Positions 1-8,370 of a stretch of 64,000 nucleotides of DNA are shown one piece after another (within the stretch, counting starts at the first letter, position 1; each line of letters begins with the position of its first letter). Both the position numbers and the translations under genes were made by a program. The stretch lies in the NCBI GenBank assembly GCA_025751475.1, contig JAOWLD010000001.1:1-64000 (forward strand), given 5' to 3'. The DNA comes from Rhodobacteraceae bacterium XHP0102. GTDB taxonomy: Bacteria; Pseudomonadota; Alphaproteobacteria; Rhodobacterales; Rhodobacteraceae. The notes under the pieces are model-generated. The model was not told the DNA's origin. It saw nothing but the letters and a program-made list of their open reading frames with translations, and searched no databases.

Positions 1-127
1 TTGCGTCAGCGTGAAGGTCCGTTCGGTTGCGCCTGCGATATCGTTCCCGTCCGCTTTCCACTGATAGCTGAACTCACCAAAACCATCCGGATCCAAAAGA
101 GCCGAGGTGTCCACTGTGAGGACCTCG
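1..127. repeat. Exact 127-bp direct repeat, copy 1
   Basis: Bases 1-127 are identical to 1057-1183. Both copies encode the same part of an Ig-like module (LDPDGFGEFSYQWKADG region). Identity breaks off abruptly at 128/1184. Other modules of the same family in this gene differ at many silent sites, so this pair points to recent duplication or gene conversion. Confidence 0.9.
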
Positions 128-3100
128 CCTTGACGCACCGTGCCGACGATCGTGGCGGTGCCGGAGACGTTAGAAGTCGCCAAATCTATTGTTATTGTTT
201 TCTGGGCAATTTCAGACTGGTTCCCAGCTTTATCTGTTGCGGTGGCCAGGATTTTGTATGTCCCGTCAGGCGGGAAGTCTGAAACTTGCGTCAATTGAAG
301 CTGGGCCCCGGTAACTGACCAAGTACCACTTTCTGATGCTACTACAGTGACTGGTCCGTAAGGATCGTCTTCAATTTGTAAAGAAACTGCCGAACCGGCT
401 TCAGCTTGGCCAGAAAATACCAGGCTGGACAGCTCATCTACCGTGAGAACATCATCCCCCATGAAGGTGTTGAACGACGGTGCGTCTGGTGCTTCAAAGT
501 CAAAAATAATTTTATATGATATGCTGTTGGTGTTGCCTGCAGCGTCAGTGGCAGTCACCGTCTCCAGATATTCACCGCTGACTAAGTCGTTGGCAGTCAA
601 CCCGCTCTGGCCAACTGTCAGGCTGTAGGCATAGAGCGGGGAGTCGTCCGTAAGTTTCGGTGCGAGAACGCCAGAAACTTGTTCGGGGGTGATTTGGTAT
701 GTGCGCGTCGTAAAGGATGATCCAGCATCGAGTGCACGCAATTCGATCGTGATGGTCGCTGTCGGATCATCAGTATAGCCTTGGGAAAGCACTGAGTTTG
801 GATCTGAAAACGCAGCGGTTATCTCGTCTATCGCATCAAGGCCGACATAGTCGTCCTCATAGTTAAAGGTCCATGAGGGATCGATTACAGCGGGCCATCC
901 TGAATCACCGCCATCTCCGATAAGAAGGAACGGCGCTGTAGTGTCTGCCGCGTTCACGCTTTCAACAGCAGAAGTTGCAGCGCTCAAGACTTTTTCTTCG
1001 GCGCCACCGCCATCGGTATAGCTGACGGCGACCGTGATAACCTTGCCAACCTCGTCTTGCGTCAGCGTGAAGGTCCGTTCGGTTGCGCCTGCGATATCGT
1101 TCCCGTCCGCTTTCCACTGATAGCTGAACTCACCAAAACCATCCGGATCCAAAAGAGCCGAGGTGTCCACTGTGAGGACCTCGTCCTCGGTTGCATCGCC
1201 CGTGATGGTGACATTCCCGGTTGGGGCGTCGTTGATATTTTGAACAGGGGCAGTCGTTGCTACTGCTCCTTGCCCGGAAATAATTTCTAATTTGCCTTTT
1301 TGGTCTGTATAACTAACTATCGCTGTTATACTTTTTCCAACATGCTCTTGTGTTAGAAGAAGCGTACTTGCCGTGGCTCCTTCCAGCGCCACCCCACCTG
1401 CTATCCATTGATAACTAAAAGGCCCAAGCCCATCCGGGTCGCTTATGGGGGAAGTATCGATTTCAAGAGTATCGCCTTGAATTGGGTTTAATTCGAATGG
1501 CCAGAAACGTGAATTTATTAGCACATCGCCAATTGGCGGCTGATTTTGGGCCCCAACTATTGATGTTTCCTGACTAATTACACTTTCCGAAGTTCCTTCA
1601 TCATCGATATAGCTGACAGCCACGGTGATGACCTTACCAACCTCATCTTGCGTCAGAGTGTAGGTGCTGTCAGTCGCACCGGCGATGTCAGAGCCATTTG
1701 CCTTCCACTGATAGCTGAGCGTGCCGAGACCATCGGCATCCACAAGAGCGGAAGTGTTGGCGGTCAGAACGTCGCCTTCAGAGGCTGTCCCGGTGATTGT
1801 AACTTCGCCTGTTGGAATGTCGTTGACGTTGGCCACCGTTACGGTCGCAGTGCTTGCGATGGTTTCCAGCGTGCCCTCACGATCGGTGTAACTTATCTCG
1901 ACAGTGATCGCTTTGCCGACCTCAGCCTGGGTCAGCGTGTATGTACTCGCTGTCGCACCCACAATGGCAACTCCACCTGCTTTCCAGGTGTAGGCGAGCG
2001 TGCCGAGGCCATCGGCGTCGGCGAGCGTGTTGTTCGCGATGAGGGTCTGCCCCTCCTTCGGCGTACCAGAGATTGTCACATTTCCTACCGGCGCGTCATT
2101 CACCGCTGCGACGTTCACCGTGACCGTTGTGTCCGCGCTATCGGCTGTGCCGTCCGTCGCTATGTAGCTGAAGCTGGCCGCGCCATTGAAGTTCGCCGTC
2201 GGCGTGAAGGTGATCGTGCCGTCCTGGTTCAGAACTGCCGTCCCGCCGGTGCCCGAGGTCACACTCCTGCTGCTCAGCGTGTCCCCGTCGGCATCCGAGT
2301 CATTGCCAAGAAGATCAGCCGCGGTAAAGGTCACCGCCGTGTCCTCAGTTGCCGTAAGGGTGTCAGCGACAGCCACCGGTGCGTCGTTGACGTTGGTCAC
2401 CGTGATGGCCACCGCTTTCGTGTCGCTAAGGCTGCCTGTGCCATCGTCCGTGGTCGTCACTGTGATGTTGTAAACGTTGTTGGCACCCGCATCCGCAGGC
2501 GCCTCAAAGTTTGGTGCACTTTTGAATGTCACCACACCCGTGCTGGCGTCGATGTCAAACAGGTTGGCGTCTGTACCACCCAGCGTGTAGGTCAGCGTGG
2601 TGCTAGCATCCGGATCAGTAGCTGTCGCCGTGTAGACAGCGCCTGTGCCATTCTCAGCAAAGCTGGCTGTTGCCCCAGAGGTGATGCTCGGCGCTTCGTT
2701 GACGTCGGTGACGCTAACGCTGACAGCCTTGGTGCCGCTCAGGCCACCTGTGCCGTTATCTGTCGCAATGACGTTGAAGCTATAGCTCGACTTGACTTCG
2801 AAGTTGGCTGACGCCTTGAGCGTGACCGCACCCGTGCTAGAATCAATATCTAGGAGCGATGCGTCAGCGCCACTCAGACTGTAGGTTAGCGTCGTGCCAG
2901 TATCCACATCGCTGGCCTGTGCAGTATAGATCACTGTGCTGGAAGCAGCATTTTCTGCAACACTGCCCGTGGCCACAGAGACGATTACCGGCGCATCATT
3001 GACTTCCGCGATATTCACAGTGACCGTCGTGGCCTCCGTGTCTGCGGTGCCATCGGTTGCAATATAGCTGAAGCTGGCTGCGCCGTTGAAGTTGGCCGTC

Positions 3101-5595
3101 GGCGTTAAGGTGACCGTGCCGTCCTGGTTCAGAAGGGCCGTGCCGCCGGTGATCGAGTTCACGCTCTTGATGCTCAGCGTGTTGCCATCGGCATCCGTGT
3201 CATTGCCCAGCAGATCAACGGCGTCATAGGTTACAGCCGTGTCCTCGGTCGCCACCAGCGTGTCAGCGACACCCACAGGCGCGTCATTCACGGCCGCGAC
3301 GTTCACCGTGACTGTGGTGGCCGCCGTGTCTGCGGTGCCATCGGTTGCGATGTAGCTGAAGCTTGCCGCGCCATTGAAGTTCGCCATTGGTGTGAAGGTA
3401 ACCGTGCCGTCCTGGTTCAGAACGGCCGTGCCGCCGGTGATCGCGGTCACACTCTTGATGCTCAGCGTGTTGCCATCGGCATCGGTGTCATTGCCCAGAA
3501 GATCAACGGCGTCATAGGTCACTGCCGTATCCTCGGTTGCCGCCAGCGTGTCAGCGACACCCACCGGCGCGTCGTTCACCGCTGCGACATTGACGGTGAC
3601 CGTTGTGGCCGCGCTATCGGCGGTGCCATCGGTCGCGATGTAGCTGAAGCTGGCTGCGCCGTTGAAGTTCGCCGTTGGCGTGAAGGTGACCGTGTTGTTG
3701 TCGTTCAGAACCACCGTGCCGCCGGTGATCGCAGTAACGCTCTTGATGCTCAGCGTGTTGCCGTCGGCATCCGTGTCATTGCCCAGCAGCTCAGCGGCTG
3801 CATAGGTCACCGCCGTGTCCTCGCTCGCCGCCATGGTGTCAGCGGCACCCACCGGAGCGTCGTTCACGTTCTGCACCGTTCCGGTTGCGCTGCTCTCGAC
3901 CGTCTCAACGGTAGAGCCACCATCGGTGTAGCTCACGGCGATGGTGATGACTTTGCCCACCTCGGCTTGCGTCAGCGTATAGGTGCTGCCAGTCGCACCG
4001 GAGATCGTCGTCCCGTTCGCCTTCCACTGATAGTTGAACGTGCCGAGGCCATCGTCATCGGCCAGTGTGGAGGTGTCCGCAGTCAAAACCTCGCCCTGGG
4101 TCGCTGTTCCAGTGATTGTCACTGCGCCGACCGGAGCGTCGTTAACGTCCGTCACAGTGATTGTGAACGACTTGCGTAGCGTCTTGCCCCCAGCATCGGT
4201 AACATCAACTAGGATATTAAACTCTGGCGTTGTTTCAAAATCTGCCGCCTGCTTCAGAAAGAGCTCATCATCATTTCTGATCTCGAAATACTGCCAATGT
4301 GTCCCATGCTTGACTATTGAGAAGGCGCTTGTGGGCAAATCTGCGTCATCTACTGCCGACAATTTTCCTATAAAAAGATCTTCGGCATTCTCAAGGATCT
4401 CGGTATTCGACAATGAAATAGATACTGGAGCAGCGTTTTGAACCGCCTCTGATACCCTCTCGACGTCAGAAAAAACTACCGACTGGCTTCCGGAGCCCGG
4501 AGCTTCAGCTTCAGCTTGCGATGCTTCCTCAAGCTGCTGCTGAAGAACCTGTGTTGTCGACAGGGCATTTTTAACTTCATCAGAGGAGAGAGAACCGCCC
4601 GTTTCGACAACTTGTGTGACAGTTGTGTCGATGACGGCATTGACATTAATGAGAGCGGAAGACGTAACATCGGCCAGATCGTCAAAAAGGTCGGTGTTTA
4701 GATTTCGATCGCCCTGTTCGTCCAGCGCCAGAAGGTTTCCAGCAACTGCTTGTGAAATTGCACTGATATCCTCAGCGCTTGTAAAATCAACCAGTTCAGT
4801 TGCTCCATCGGCACCTTTACTTGTGACAAGCTGAACAACAGCAGAAAATGCTGCTGACATGGCTTCATCCTCAGTAACACCCGTACCTTCTGCAACGGCC
4901 GCAAAACTTCTTACAGTCGCGACCAATTGCTGGGCTATCACCTCTACCCTAGCAGCCTCGGCATTGTCTGTGCCTTGCGCATAAGGATCGTATTCAAGAG
5001 GATCGACCCCTGCGGGTAGCCCAAGTATCTGTGCAACCTGCGTGGGGGTCAAAGCGCCACCGGATTGCGCAATTATGCTCGTGACTGGCGTAACAACCGT
5101 CGCACCAGCTGGTGCAGTCAGAGTTAGGCCGTCGAGAGCAACTCCAGATGATTGGTCGATTGTGTTAGCAGATGTTGTCGCGATTATGGTCGCTGCCCCA
5201 GCTCCCTCCAAAGTGAATCGACCGTCTGAGTCGGTTGTGGAGGATGGTTCGCCAAGATCAAAAGACCCATTGCTATTTATATCAGCGAAAACAAACGCGT
5301 TCTCTAATGGGCCTTTAACAACCCGACCCAAAAGTGAATTTAGGCCGTCGTCAGCTCCATCACCAGCATCAGTCCCTCCGCTGCGACACGCGGCCAGCGC
5401 CAGGAGCGACAGAGGCGTAAGTACAACAAGTTTTGAGCTCTTGTTCTTCTGGTTGGAGCTTTGCACCTTTTGAGGGCGTGCATCCTCTTTTTCAGTTTGA
5501 TGATCTCCTCTGGGCAGAGGTAGTTCGCATTCAAGAGCAGGACGGCGAAGCGTCGGCATTGCAATTGTGGTTTTATTTCCAATGCGCTCGGACAT
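1..5595 (-). CDS. Giant multi-domain surface/adhesin-like protein, N-terminal part (runs off left edge)
   Basis: An open minus-strand frame of 1865 codons starts at ATG 5595 (GGAG about 10 nt upstream) and is still open at base 1. After about 54 polar residues comes a hydrophobic stretch ending LALAAC (Cys70), which looks like a lipobox. Next is a Sdr/dockerin-like segment with a D-I-N-S-N-G-S-F-D loop, then an all-helical region with VVTPVTSI. From about residue 380 onward it is tandem modules: cadherin-like blocks, four 96-aa Big_9/cadherin-like repeats (ADT..EDTAVTY..LLGNDTDADG..FNGAASFSYIATDGTAD), and about 90-aa Ig-like repeats (YQWKANG..STYTLTQ.EVGKVITVAVSYTD). Proteins of this layout are usually cell-surface or type I-secreted adhesins. 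The C-terminus, where RTX or secretion signals would be, is outside the window. Function is inferred from architecture only. Confidence 0.85.
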   Translation of the reverse strand, partial: MSERIGNKTTIAMPTLRRPALECELPLPRGDHQTEKEDARPQKVQSSNQKNKSSKLVVLTPLSLLALAACRSGGTDAGDGADDGLNSLLGRVVKGPLENAFVFADINSNGSFDLGEPSSTTDSDGRFTLEGAGAATIIATTSANTIDQSSGVALDGLTLTAPAGATVVTPVTSIIAQSGGALTPTQVAQILGLPAGVDPLEYDPYAQGTDNAEAARVEVIAQQLVATVRSFAAVAEGTGVTEDEAMSAAFSAVVQLVTSKGADGATELVDFTSAEDISAISQAVAGNLLALDEQGDRNLNTDLFDDLADVTSSALINVNAVIDTTVTQVVETGGSLSSDEVKNALSTTQVLQQQLEEASQAEAEAPGSGSQSVVFSDVERVSEAVQNAAPVSISLSNTEILENAEDLFIGKLSAVDDADLPTSAFSIVKHGTHWQYFEIRNDDELFLKQAADFETTPEFNILVDVTDAGGKTLRKSFTITVTDVNDAPVGAVTITGTATQGEVLTADTSTLADDDGLGTFNYQWKANGTTISGATGSTYTLTQAEVGKVITIAVSYTDGGSTVETVESSATGTVQNVNDAPVGAADTMAASEDTAVTYAAAELLGNDTDADGNTLSIKSVTAITGGTVVLNDNNTVTFTPTANFNGAASFSYIATDGTADSAATTVTVNVAAVNDAPVGVADTLAATEDTAVTYDAVDLLGNDTDADGNTLSIKSVTAITGGTAVLNQDGTVTFTPMANFNGAASFSYIATDGTADTAATTVTVNVAAVNDAPVGVADTLVATEDTAVTYDAVDLLGNDTDADGNTLSIKSVNSITGGTALLNQDGTVTLTPTANFNGAASFSYIATDGTADTEATTVTVNIAEVNDAPVIVSVATGSVAENAASSTVIYTAQASDVDTGTTLTYSLSGADASLLDIDSSTGAVTLKASANFEVKSSYSFNVIATDNGTGGLSGTKAVSVSVTDVNEAPSITSGATASFAENGTGAVYTATATDPDASTTLTYTLGGTDANLFDIDASTGVVTFKSAPNFEAPADAGANNVYNITVTTTDDGTGSLSDTKAVAITVTNVNDAPVAVADTLTATEDTAVTFTAADLLGNDSDADGDTLSSRSVTSGTGGTAVLNQDGTITFTPTANFNGAASFSYIATDGTADSADTTVTVNVAAVNDAPVGNVTISGTPKEGQTLIANNTLADADGLGTLAYTWKAGGVAIVGATASTYTLTQAEVGKAITVEISYTDREGTLETIASTATVTVANVNDIPTGEVTITGTASEGDVLTANTSALVDADGLGTLSYQWKANGSDIAGATDSTYTLTQDEVGKVITVAVSYIDDEGTSESVISQETSIVGAQNQPPIGDVLINSRFWPFELNPIQGDTLEIDTSPISDPDGLGPFSYQWIAGGVALEGATASTLLLTQEHVGKSITAIVSYTDQKGKLEIISGQGAVATTAPVQNINDAPTGNVTITGDATEDEVLTVDTSALLDPDGFGEFSYQWKADGNDIAGATERTFTLTQDEVGKVITVAVSYTDGGGAEEKVLSAATSAVESVNAADTTAPFLLIGDGGDSGWPAVIDPSWTFNYEDDYVGLDAIDEITAAFSDPNSVLSQGYTDDPTATITIELRALDAGSSFTTRTYQITPEQVSGVLAPKLTDDSPLYAYSLTVGQSGLTANDLVSGEYLETVTATDAAGNTNSISYKIIFDFEAPDAPSFNTFMGDDVLTVDELSSLVFSGQAEAGSAVSLQIEDDPYGPVTVVASESGTWSVTGAQLQLTQVSDFPPDGTYKILATATDKAGNQSEIAQKTITIDLATSNVSGTATIVGTVRQGEVLTVDTSALLDPDGFGEFSYQWKADGNDIAGATERTFTLTQ
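1057..1183. repeat. Exact 127-bp direct repeat, copy 2
   Basis: Identical to 1-127, inside the giant surface-protein gene. The start-to-start distance is 1056 bp (352 codons), so recombination between the copies would delete or add about 352 residues in frame. Confidence 0.9.
2993..3856 (-). repeat. Three tandem 288-bp modules (96 aa each) in the surface-protein gene
   Basis: Units start at 2993, 3281 and 3569 with an exact 288-bp period and are highly similar at DNA level. A fourth, more diverged unit of the same 288-bp length lies at 2093-2380, separated by two cadherin-like blocks. Each unit encodes a Big_9/cadherin-like domain with an N-D-T-D-A-D-G calcium-type loop and an F-N-G-A-A-S-F-S-Y motif. 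Confidence 0.85.
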
Positions 5596-5776
5596 GCGTT
5601 CTTACTCCAATGCCACGTTGTATTGTTACGATACTACTATGCTGGACCACGCCTAACGAGGCAAGCGTCAACAGCCTGACCCAGCTCCAGCTGTAACTTG
5701 AAAAGTCGATTTTCAGTGGAGAACGTTCTGCAAGTTCGATGTAGGTGTGGGAAGCTGGTCACTTCGTGAAAGTTGA

Positions 5777-6466
5777 TCAAGATTTTGATTCGGTCCGTTG
5801 CTCCCAAGGTAGCGCGGATGGTCGCGCTGAAGTCAGTTCAAGTATTCGCAATATTTTACCTGCGATGAGCACATCTCGGACCCAACCCAGCGCTTGCCAC
5901 CAGTCTTCATAAGCTCGCCGCGCCGCCTCAATCTGCTTCGCATCCGGTCGAAACATCACCGGACAGGCACGCACTTCCACCGTCCGCCACTTCCCGCGCG
6001 ACAGCACTCGCTCAGTGCCCACCACCACGGTCGCTGCATGATCGCCGTGTCTATTGCGCTTCATTTCCACGGGGACACAGCGTGGTACAGCCCCTGGCAT
6101 CCAGTCTGGCGTCAGCCCAGCGCGGGCGAGCTCTGCCACGCGAATGGCCATCCGCTTTCCGCCGAGGTTGTCAGGCATTCCCGCTACAGTGGCCGCAATC
6201 ACTTCGGCGTCTTCGTGGGTGTAGGTGCCCATCTTGTACTGGCCGCCGTCGATTTTGCAGCCCAGCGCCGCCCTTTGCATGAGGACGTATTCGAGACCGA
6301 AGCCAAATCCCTGGCCACGCTCTGGGTCGGGCGGCTCGGGTAGTTCCAACTGGGCATGCTCAACGCGAAACGCCCATTCCAGCGCCTGCTGCACGGACAT
6401 GACCCGCTTCTGTCTCCCCCGACCGGCTTGCCGTGACGTGGTGTGCAATTTGCGATCGTGTTTCAT
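5777..6466 (-). CDS. Hypothetical protein of integrated element (229 aa)
   Basis: Start ATG 6466 overlaps the stop of the preceding gene as ATGA (6463-6466). The open frame continues upstream to 6841, but that stretch is a shadow of the HTH gene. The product has a basic N-terminus (KHDRKLHTTSRQAGRGRQKR), a central Gly-rich segment (GFGFGLEYV) and a Trp-rich helix near the C-terminus (AYEDWWQALGWVRDV). No family recognised. As the last gene of a five-gene coupled operon with a nuclease and a replication-type HTH protein, it probably acts in replication or maintenance of the element. Confidence 0.7.
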   Translation of the reverse strand: MKHDRKLHTTSRQAGRGRQKRVMSVQQALEWAFRVEHAQLELPEPPDPERGQGFGFGLEYVLMQRAALGCKIDGGQYKMGTYTHEDAEVIAATVAGMPDNLGGKRMAIRVAELARAGLTPDWMPGAVPRCVPVEMKRNRHGDHAATVVVGTERVLSRGKWRTVEVRACPVMFRPDAKQIEAARRAYEDWWQALGWVRDVLIAGKILRILELTSARPSALPWEQRTESKS

Positions 6467-7473
6467 CGAATACCTCGTTCGCGTAGGCGCTCGACGGTCA
6501 CGAGGCCCCGGGCCAGCATGGCATCGCGCATGGAGTTGGAGATCGCGCTGACGGGCAGGTAGCGATCGGAGTTGACCATCTCGGCGTAGAATGCGGGCAA
6601 GTCGGTGATTGGCCGCGTTTCGGACTTCGCGGACTTTCGCGCCTTGCTCCGACCACGTGATTTTGCATCCGCCTTGCGCTGGGCGGCGCGCTGCATCACC
6701 CGATCCAGGCCCTTGGGCCCATCTGGCGGCTCGGGGTGTTCCTGGCGGGACGCTTCTGCGGCCTCGAGGATCTCGGCGCCGGTTAGGCAAAGGTCCGTTT
6801 GCCAGCGCCGAACATGTTCCCGGGGCGGCCAGCCCTGCCACCAGCCGGGGAGAGGCCCGTCAGGGTCAAATCCCAGTGCCGCCAGCAGCGATCCGAAAAA
6901 CTTTTCATCGACGATTTCGCGCGCTCGCGCGTCCTCCTCCTCCTTTACTGGTTTACTTACTGGTTCTCTTACAAGGTTACTGTCCGGATTTCGGACACGG
7001 GAATCGGCATTTTCCGGACACGGGTCGAGGGCAAAATCGGACAAGGCTCCGTGTGAGGATTTCGGACACGGGTGCGGGTTATCCACAGGTTTATCCTCAG
7101 AAATGGCTGTGATTTCCGAATCCTCAGCTTCGCCTGTGTGGGTCGCTTGGAAGCCGTGTCCGGATTCCGGACCCGGGACCGCGCGATCTTGGGTAAAGCC
7201 CGGCTCGAAGGCCAAGATGTAGCGGGTCGGCATCTGTCGCTTGGTGCCTGGATTCAGCCGCTGTACGCGGCGGATCAGCCCAGCGCTCTCGAGCAGCGTC
7301 AGGTGGTCATTCAGCGTTGATCGGCTGATCTCGCAATCATGGGCGAGCTGCTCTTGGGATGGAAAACAGCCGAAGTCTGGGTTGAACCGGTCACAGAGAT
7401 GCCAAAGTACGATTTTGGTCGTGGGCTTTAACCCCCGCTGCTGAATGGCCCAATTGGTGGCGGCATGGCTCAT
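6463..7473 (-). CDS. Helix-turn-helix replication-type protein (336 aa)
   Basis: Residues 1-90 form a winged HTH of the HTH_36 type (TTKIVLWHLCDRFNPDFGCFPSQEQLA..EISRSTLNDHLTLLESAGLI), the kind that opens many phage and plasmid replication proteins. The middle (about 95-180) is low-complexity and rich in Pro, Ser and Cys-Pro. The C-terminal part has a conserved-looking LLAALGFDPDGPLPGWWQGW segment and basic linker. ATGA overlaps join it to the VRR-NUC gene upstream (7470-7473) and the 229-aa gene downstream. The low-complexity stretch is where the DNA carries repeated CGGACACGGG motifs and a DnaA box, which recalls initiator genes such as lambda O that contain their own origin. Replication role is inferred. 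Confidence 0.7.
   Translation of the reverse strand: MSHAATNWAIQQRGLKPTTKIVLWHLCDRFNPDFGCFPSQEQLAHDCEISRSTLNDHLTLLESAGLIRRVQRLNPGTKRQMPTRYILAFEPGFTQDRAVPGPESGHGFQATHTGEAEDSEITAISEDKPVDNPHPCPKSSHGALSDFALDPCPENADSRVRNPDSNLVREPVSKPVKEEEDARAREIVDEKFFGSLLAALGFDPDGPLPGWWQGWPPREHVRRWQTDLCLTGAEILEAAEASRQEHPEPPDGPKGLDRVMQRAAQRKADAKSRGRSKARKSAKSETRPITDLPAFYAEMVNSDRYLPVSAISNSMRDAMLARGLVTVERLRERGIR
6981..7177. other. Candidate replication origin: iteron-like repeats plus DnaA boxes inside the HTH gene
   Basis: CGGACACGGG occurs exactly at 6992-7001, 7015-7024 and 7063-7072, with one mismatch at 7168-7177 (CGGACCCGGG). A partial copy lies at 7038-7046 and an inverted CCGTGTCCG at 7154-7162. A perfect DnaA box TTATCCACA lies at 7079-7087, followed 12 bp later by TTATCCTCA (7091-7099, one mismatch). 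The cluster sits in the low-complexity part of the replication-type gene. Origin activity is inference. Confidence 0.4.
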
Positions 7474-7865
7474 GGCGCGACCCTCCCCGTTGGAGAGGCC
7501 ACGCGCGTCGTGACCCCATGATCCGCCAAGGCGCCCAGCGCGTCATCAAGCGATCGTACCGGCGCCCAACCGAAGCCTTGCGCCAGCACAGCGTCTCGGA
7601 ATTCCTCCTGCGCTCGGCTCAGCCGCCCTTTGAGGGATTTCAACTCGAGGAACAGGACCTTGCCATCACAGAGGATGATCAAGTCGGCAAAGCCGGGATG
7701 GACGCCCATCCCCACGAGGATCGCCTGGCGCTTGGCGCCCCGTGGGCCAGCCTCCGTCACCTCATTGGCACAGTGATGGATGATGGCGCCCTTGGGGAGG
7801 GCAAAGCGCAGCGCGGTCACGACGGCGCGCTGCAGATCTGCTTCTGGAGTTCCACGTCGTTTCAT
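7470..7865 (-). CDS. VRR-NUC domain nuclease (131 aa)
   Basis: Start ATG 7865 overlaps the upstream stop (ATGA, 7862-7865). The small protein carries the PD-(D/E)XK-like VRR-NUC pattern: an N-terminal helix EADLQRAVVTALRF, then GVHPGFADLIILCDGKVLFLELKSLKGRLSRAQ. Here the Asp of GFAD and the E-L-K triad are the predicted metal and catalytic residues. Stand-alone VRR-NUC proteins of this size are common in phages and integrated elements and are thought to act as structure-specific or Holliday-junction nucleases. It lies directly before the replication-type HTH gene. Confidence 0.85.
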   Translation of the reverse strand: MKRRGTPEADLQRAVVTALRFALPKGAIIHHCANEVTEAGPRGAKRQAILVGMGVHPGFADLIILCDGKVLFLELKSLKGRLSRAQEEFRDAVLAQGFGWAPVRSLDDALGALADHGVTTRVASPTGRVAP

Positions 7866-8125
7866 GAGCGGCCCTCCTGATCTGGCGCAGGAAGCCGCCC
7901 GGGCGTTTTGGCATCGAGCACGACAAGCAGGATGCGCGCGTCCTCGCGTTCTTCTGGTGTCTCGCCGTGCTGGACCAACACATTGCATGCGAGGCGCACC
8001 AAGTAGTCGGAATGGTGAACCATATCGGCGACCACCATGCGCGCCTCGCGCCGGCGCTCTTCAATCCACTCCTGGCGGACACGGTCCCGGGCGCTGGGCT
8101 TGCGGAAGGGAAGGGGTAGGCTCAT
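7862..8125 (-). CDS. Hypothetical small protein of integrated element (87 aa)
   Basis: Start ATG 8125 was chosen because it overlaps the stop of the upstream HTH gene as ATGA (8122-8125). The end overlaps the VRR-NUC start in the same way. The product is mostly helical and charged (ARDRVRQEWIEERRREARMVVADMV, then LVRLACNVLVQHGETPEEREDARILLVVLDA). No family recognised. Tight translational coupling on both sides supports it as a real gene. Confidence 0.65.
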   Translation of the reverse strand: MSLPLPFRKPSARDRVRQEWIEERRREARMVVADMVHHSDYLVRLACNVLVQHGETPEEREDARILLVVLDAKTPGRLPAPDQEGRS

Positions 8126-8370
8126 CGGCGTGACCCCGCACGTCGTGGCGCAGGGGCTTCCTGCAGCAACAACCATTCCTGCACGGCATCTCGGCGGTAA
8201 TAGATCTTCCGGCCGGCGCGTACGCAGGGCGGGCCGAAGCGGATCTTTTCCCAACGGTGCAGGGTTTCGACGGTGACCCCGAGCTCAAGGGCGAGGTCGA
8301 GGCGGCTGATCCAACCGCTCATCAGGCGCTGAGGGCTATTGGATCGGGGGGCAGTTCCAATGTCTGGCAT
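8122..8370 (-). CDS. AlpA/excisionase-like helix-turn-helix protein (82 aa)
   Basis: Start ATG 8370 has AGGAGAA about 8 nt upstream. The core is a MerR/AlpA-type HTH: LDLALELGVTVETLHRWEKIRFGPPCVRAGRKIYYRRDAVQEWL, with the typical recognition helix and a wing carrying the YYRRDAV..WL ending. Such proteins act as transcriptional activators of integrase genes or as excisionases in P4-type islands. It is the first gene of the five-gene minus operon and stands back to back with the integrase across the 8371-8962 control region, which fits a regulatory or directionality role. Confidence 0.75.
   Translation of the reverse strand: MPDIGTAPRSNSPQRLMSGWISRLDLALELGVTVETLHRWEKIRFGPPCVRAGRKIYYRRDAVQEWLLLQEAPAPRRAGSRR

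Noticed and set aside
1648-2811. Long plus-strand open frame (387 codons) inside the surface-protein region
   Set aside because: It is antisense to the minus-strand frame that encodes clear Ig/cadherin modules; its own translation is Arg/Cys-rich and shows no fold.
2093-3856. Regular repeats considered as CRISPR or satellite array
   Set aside because: The 288-bp period equals 96 codons and the units encode a domain in frame; no short repeat-spacer pattern.
6467-6841. N-terminal extension of the 229-aa element protein
   Set aside because: The extension overlaps the HTH gene in another frame and is Arg/Pro-rich; ATG 6466 with an ATGA overlap is the consistent start.
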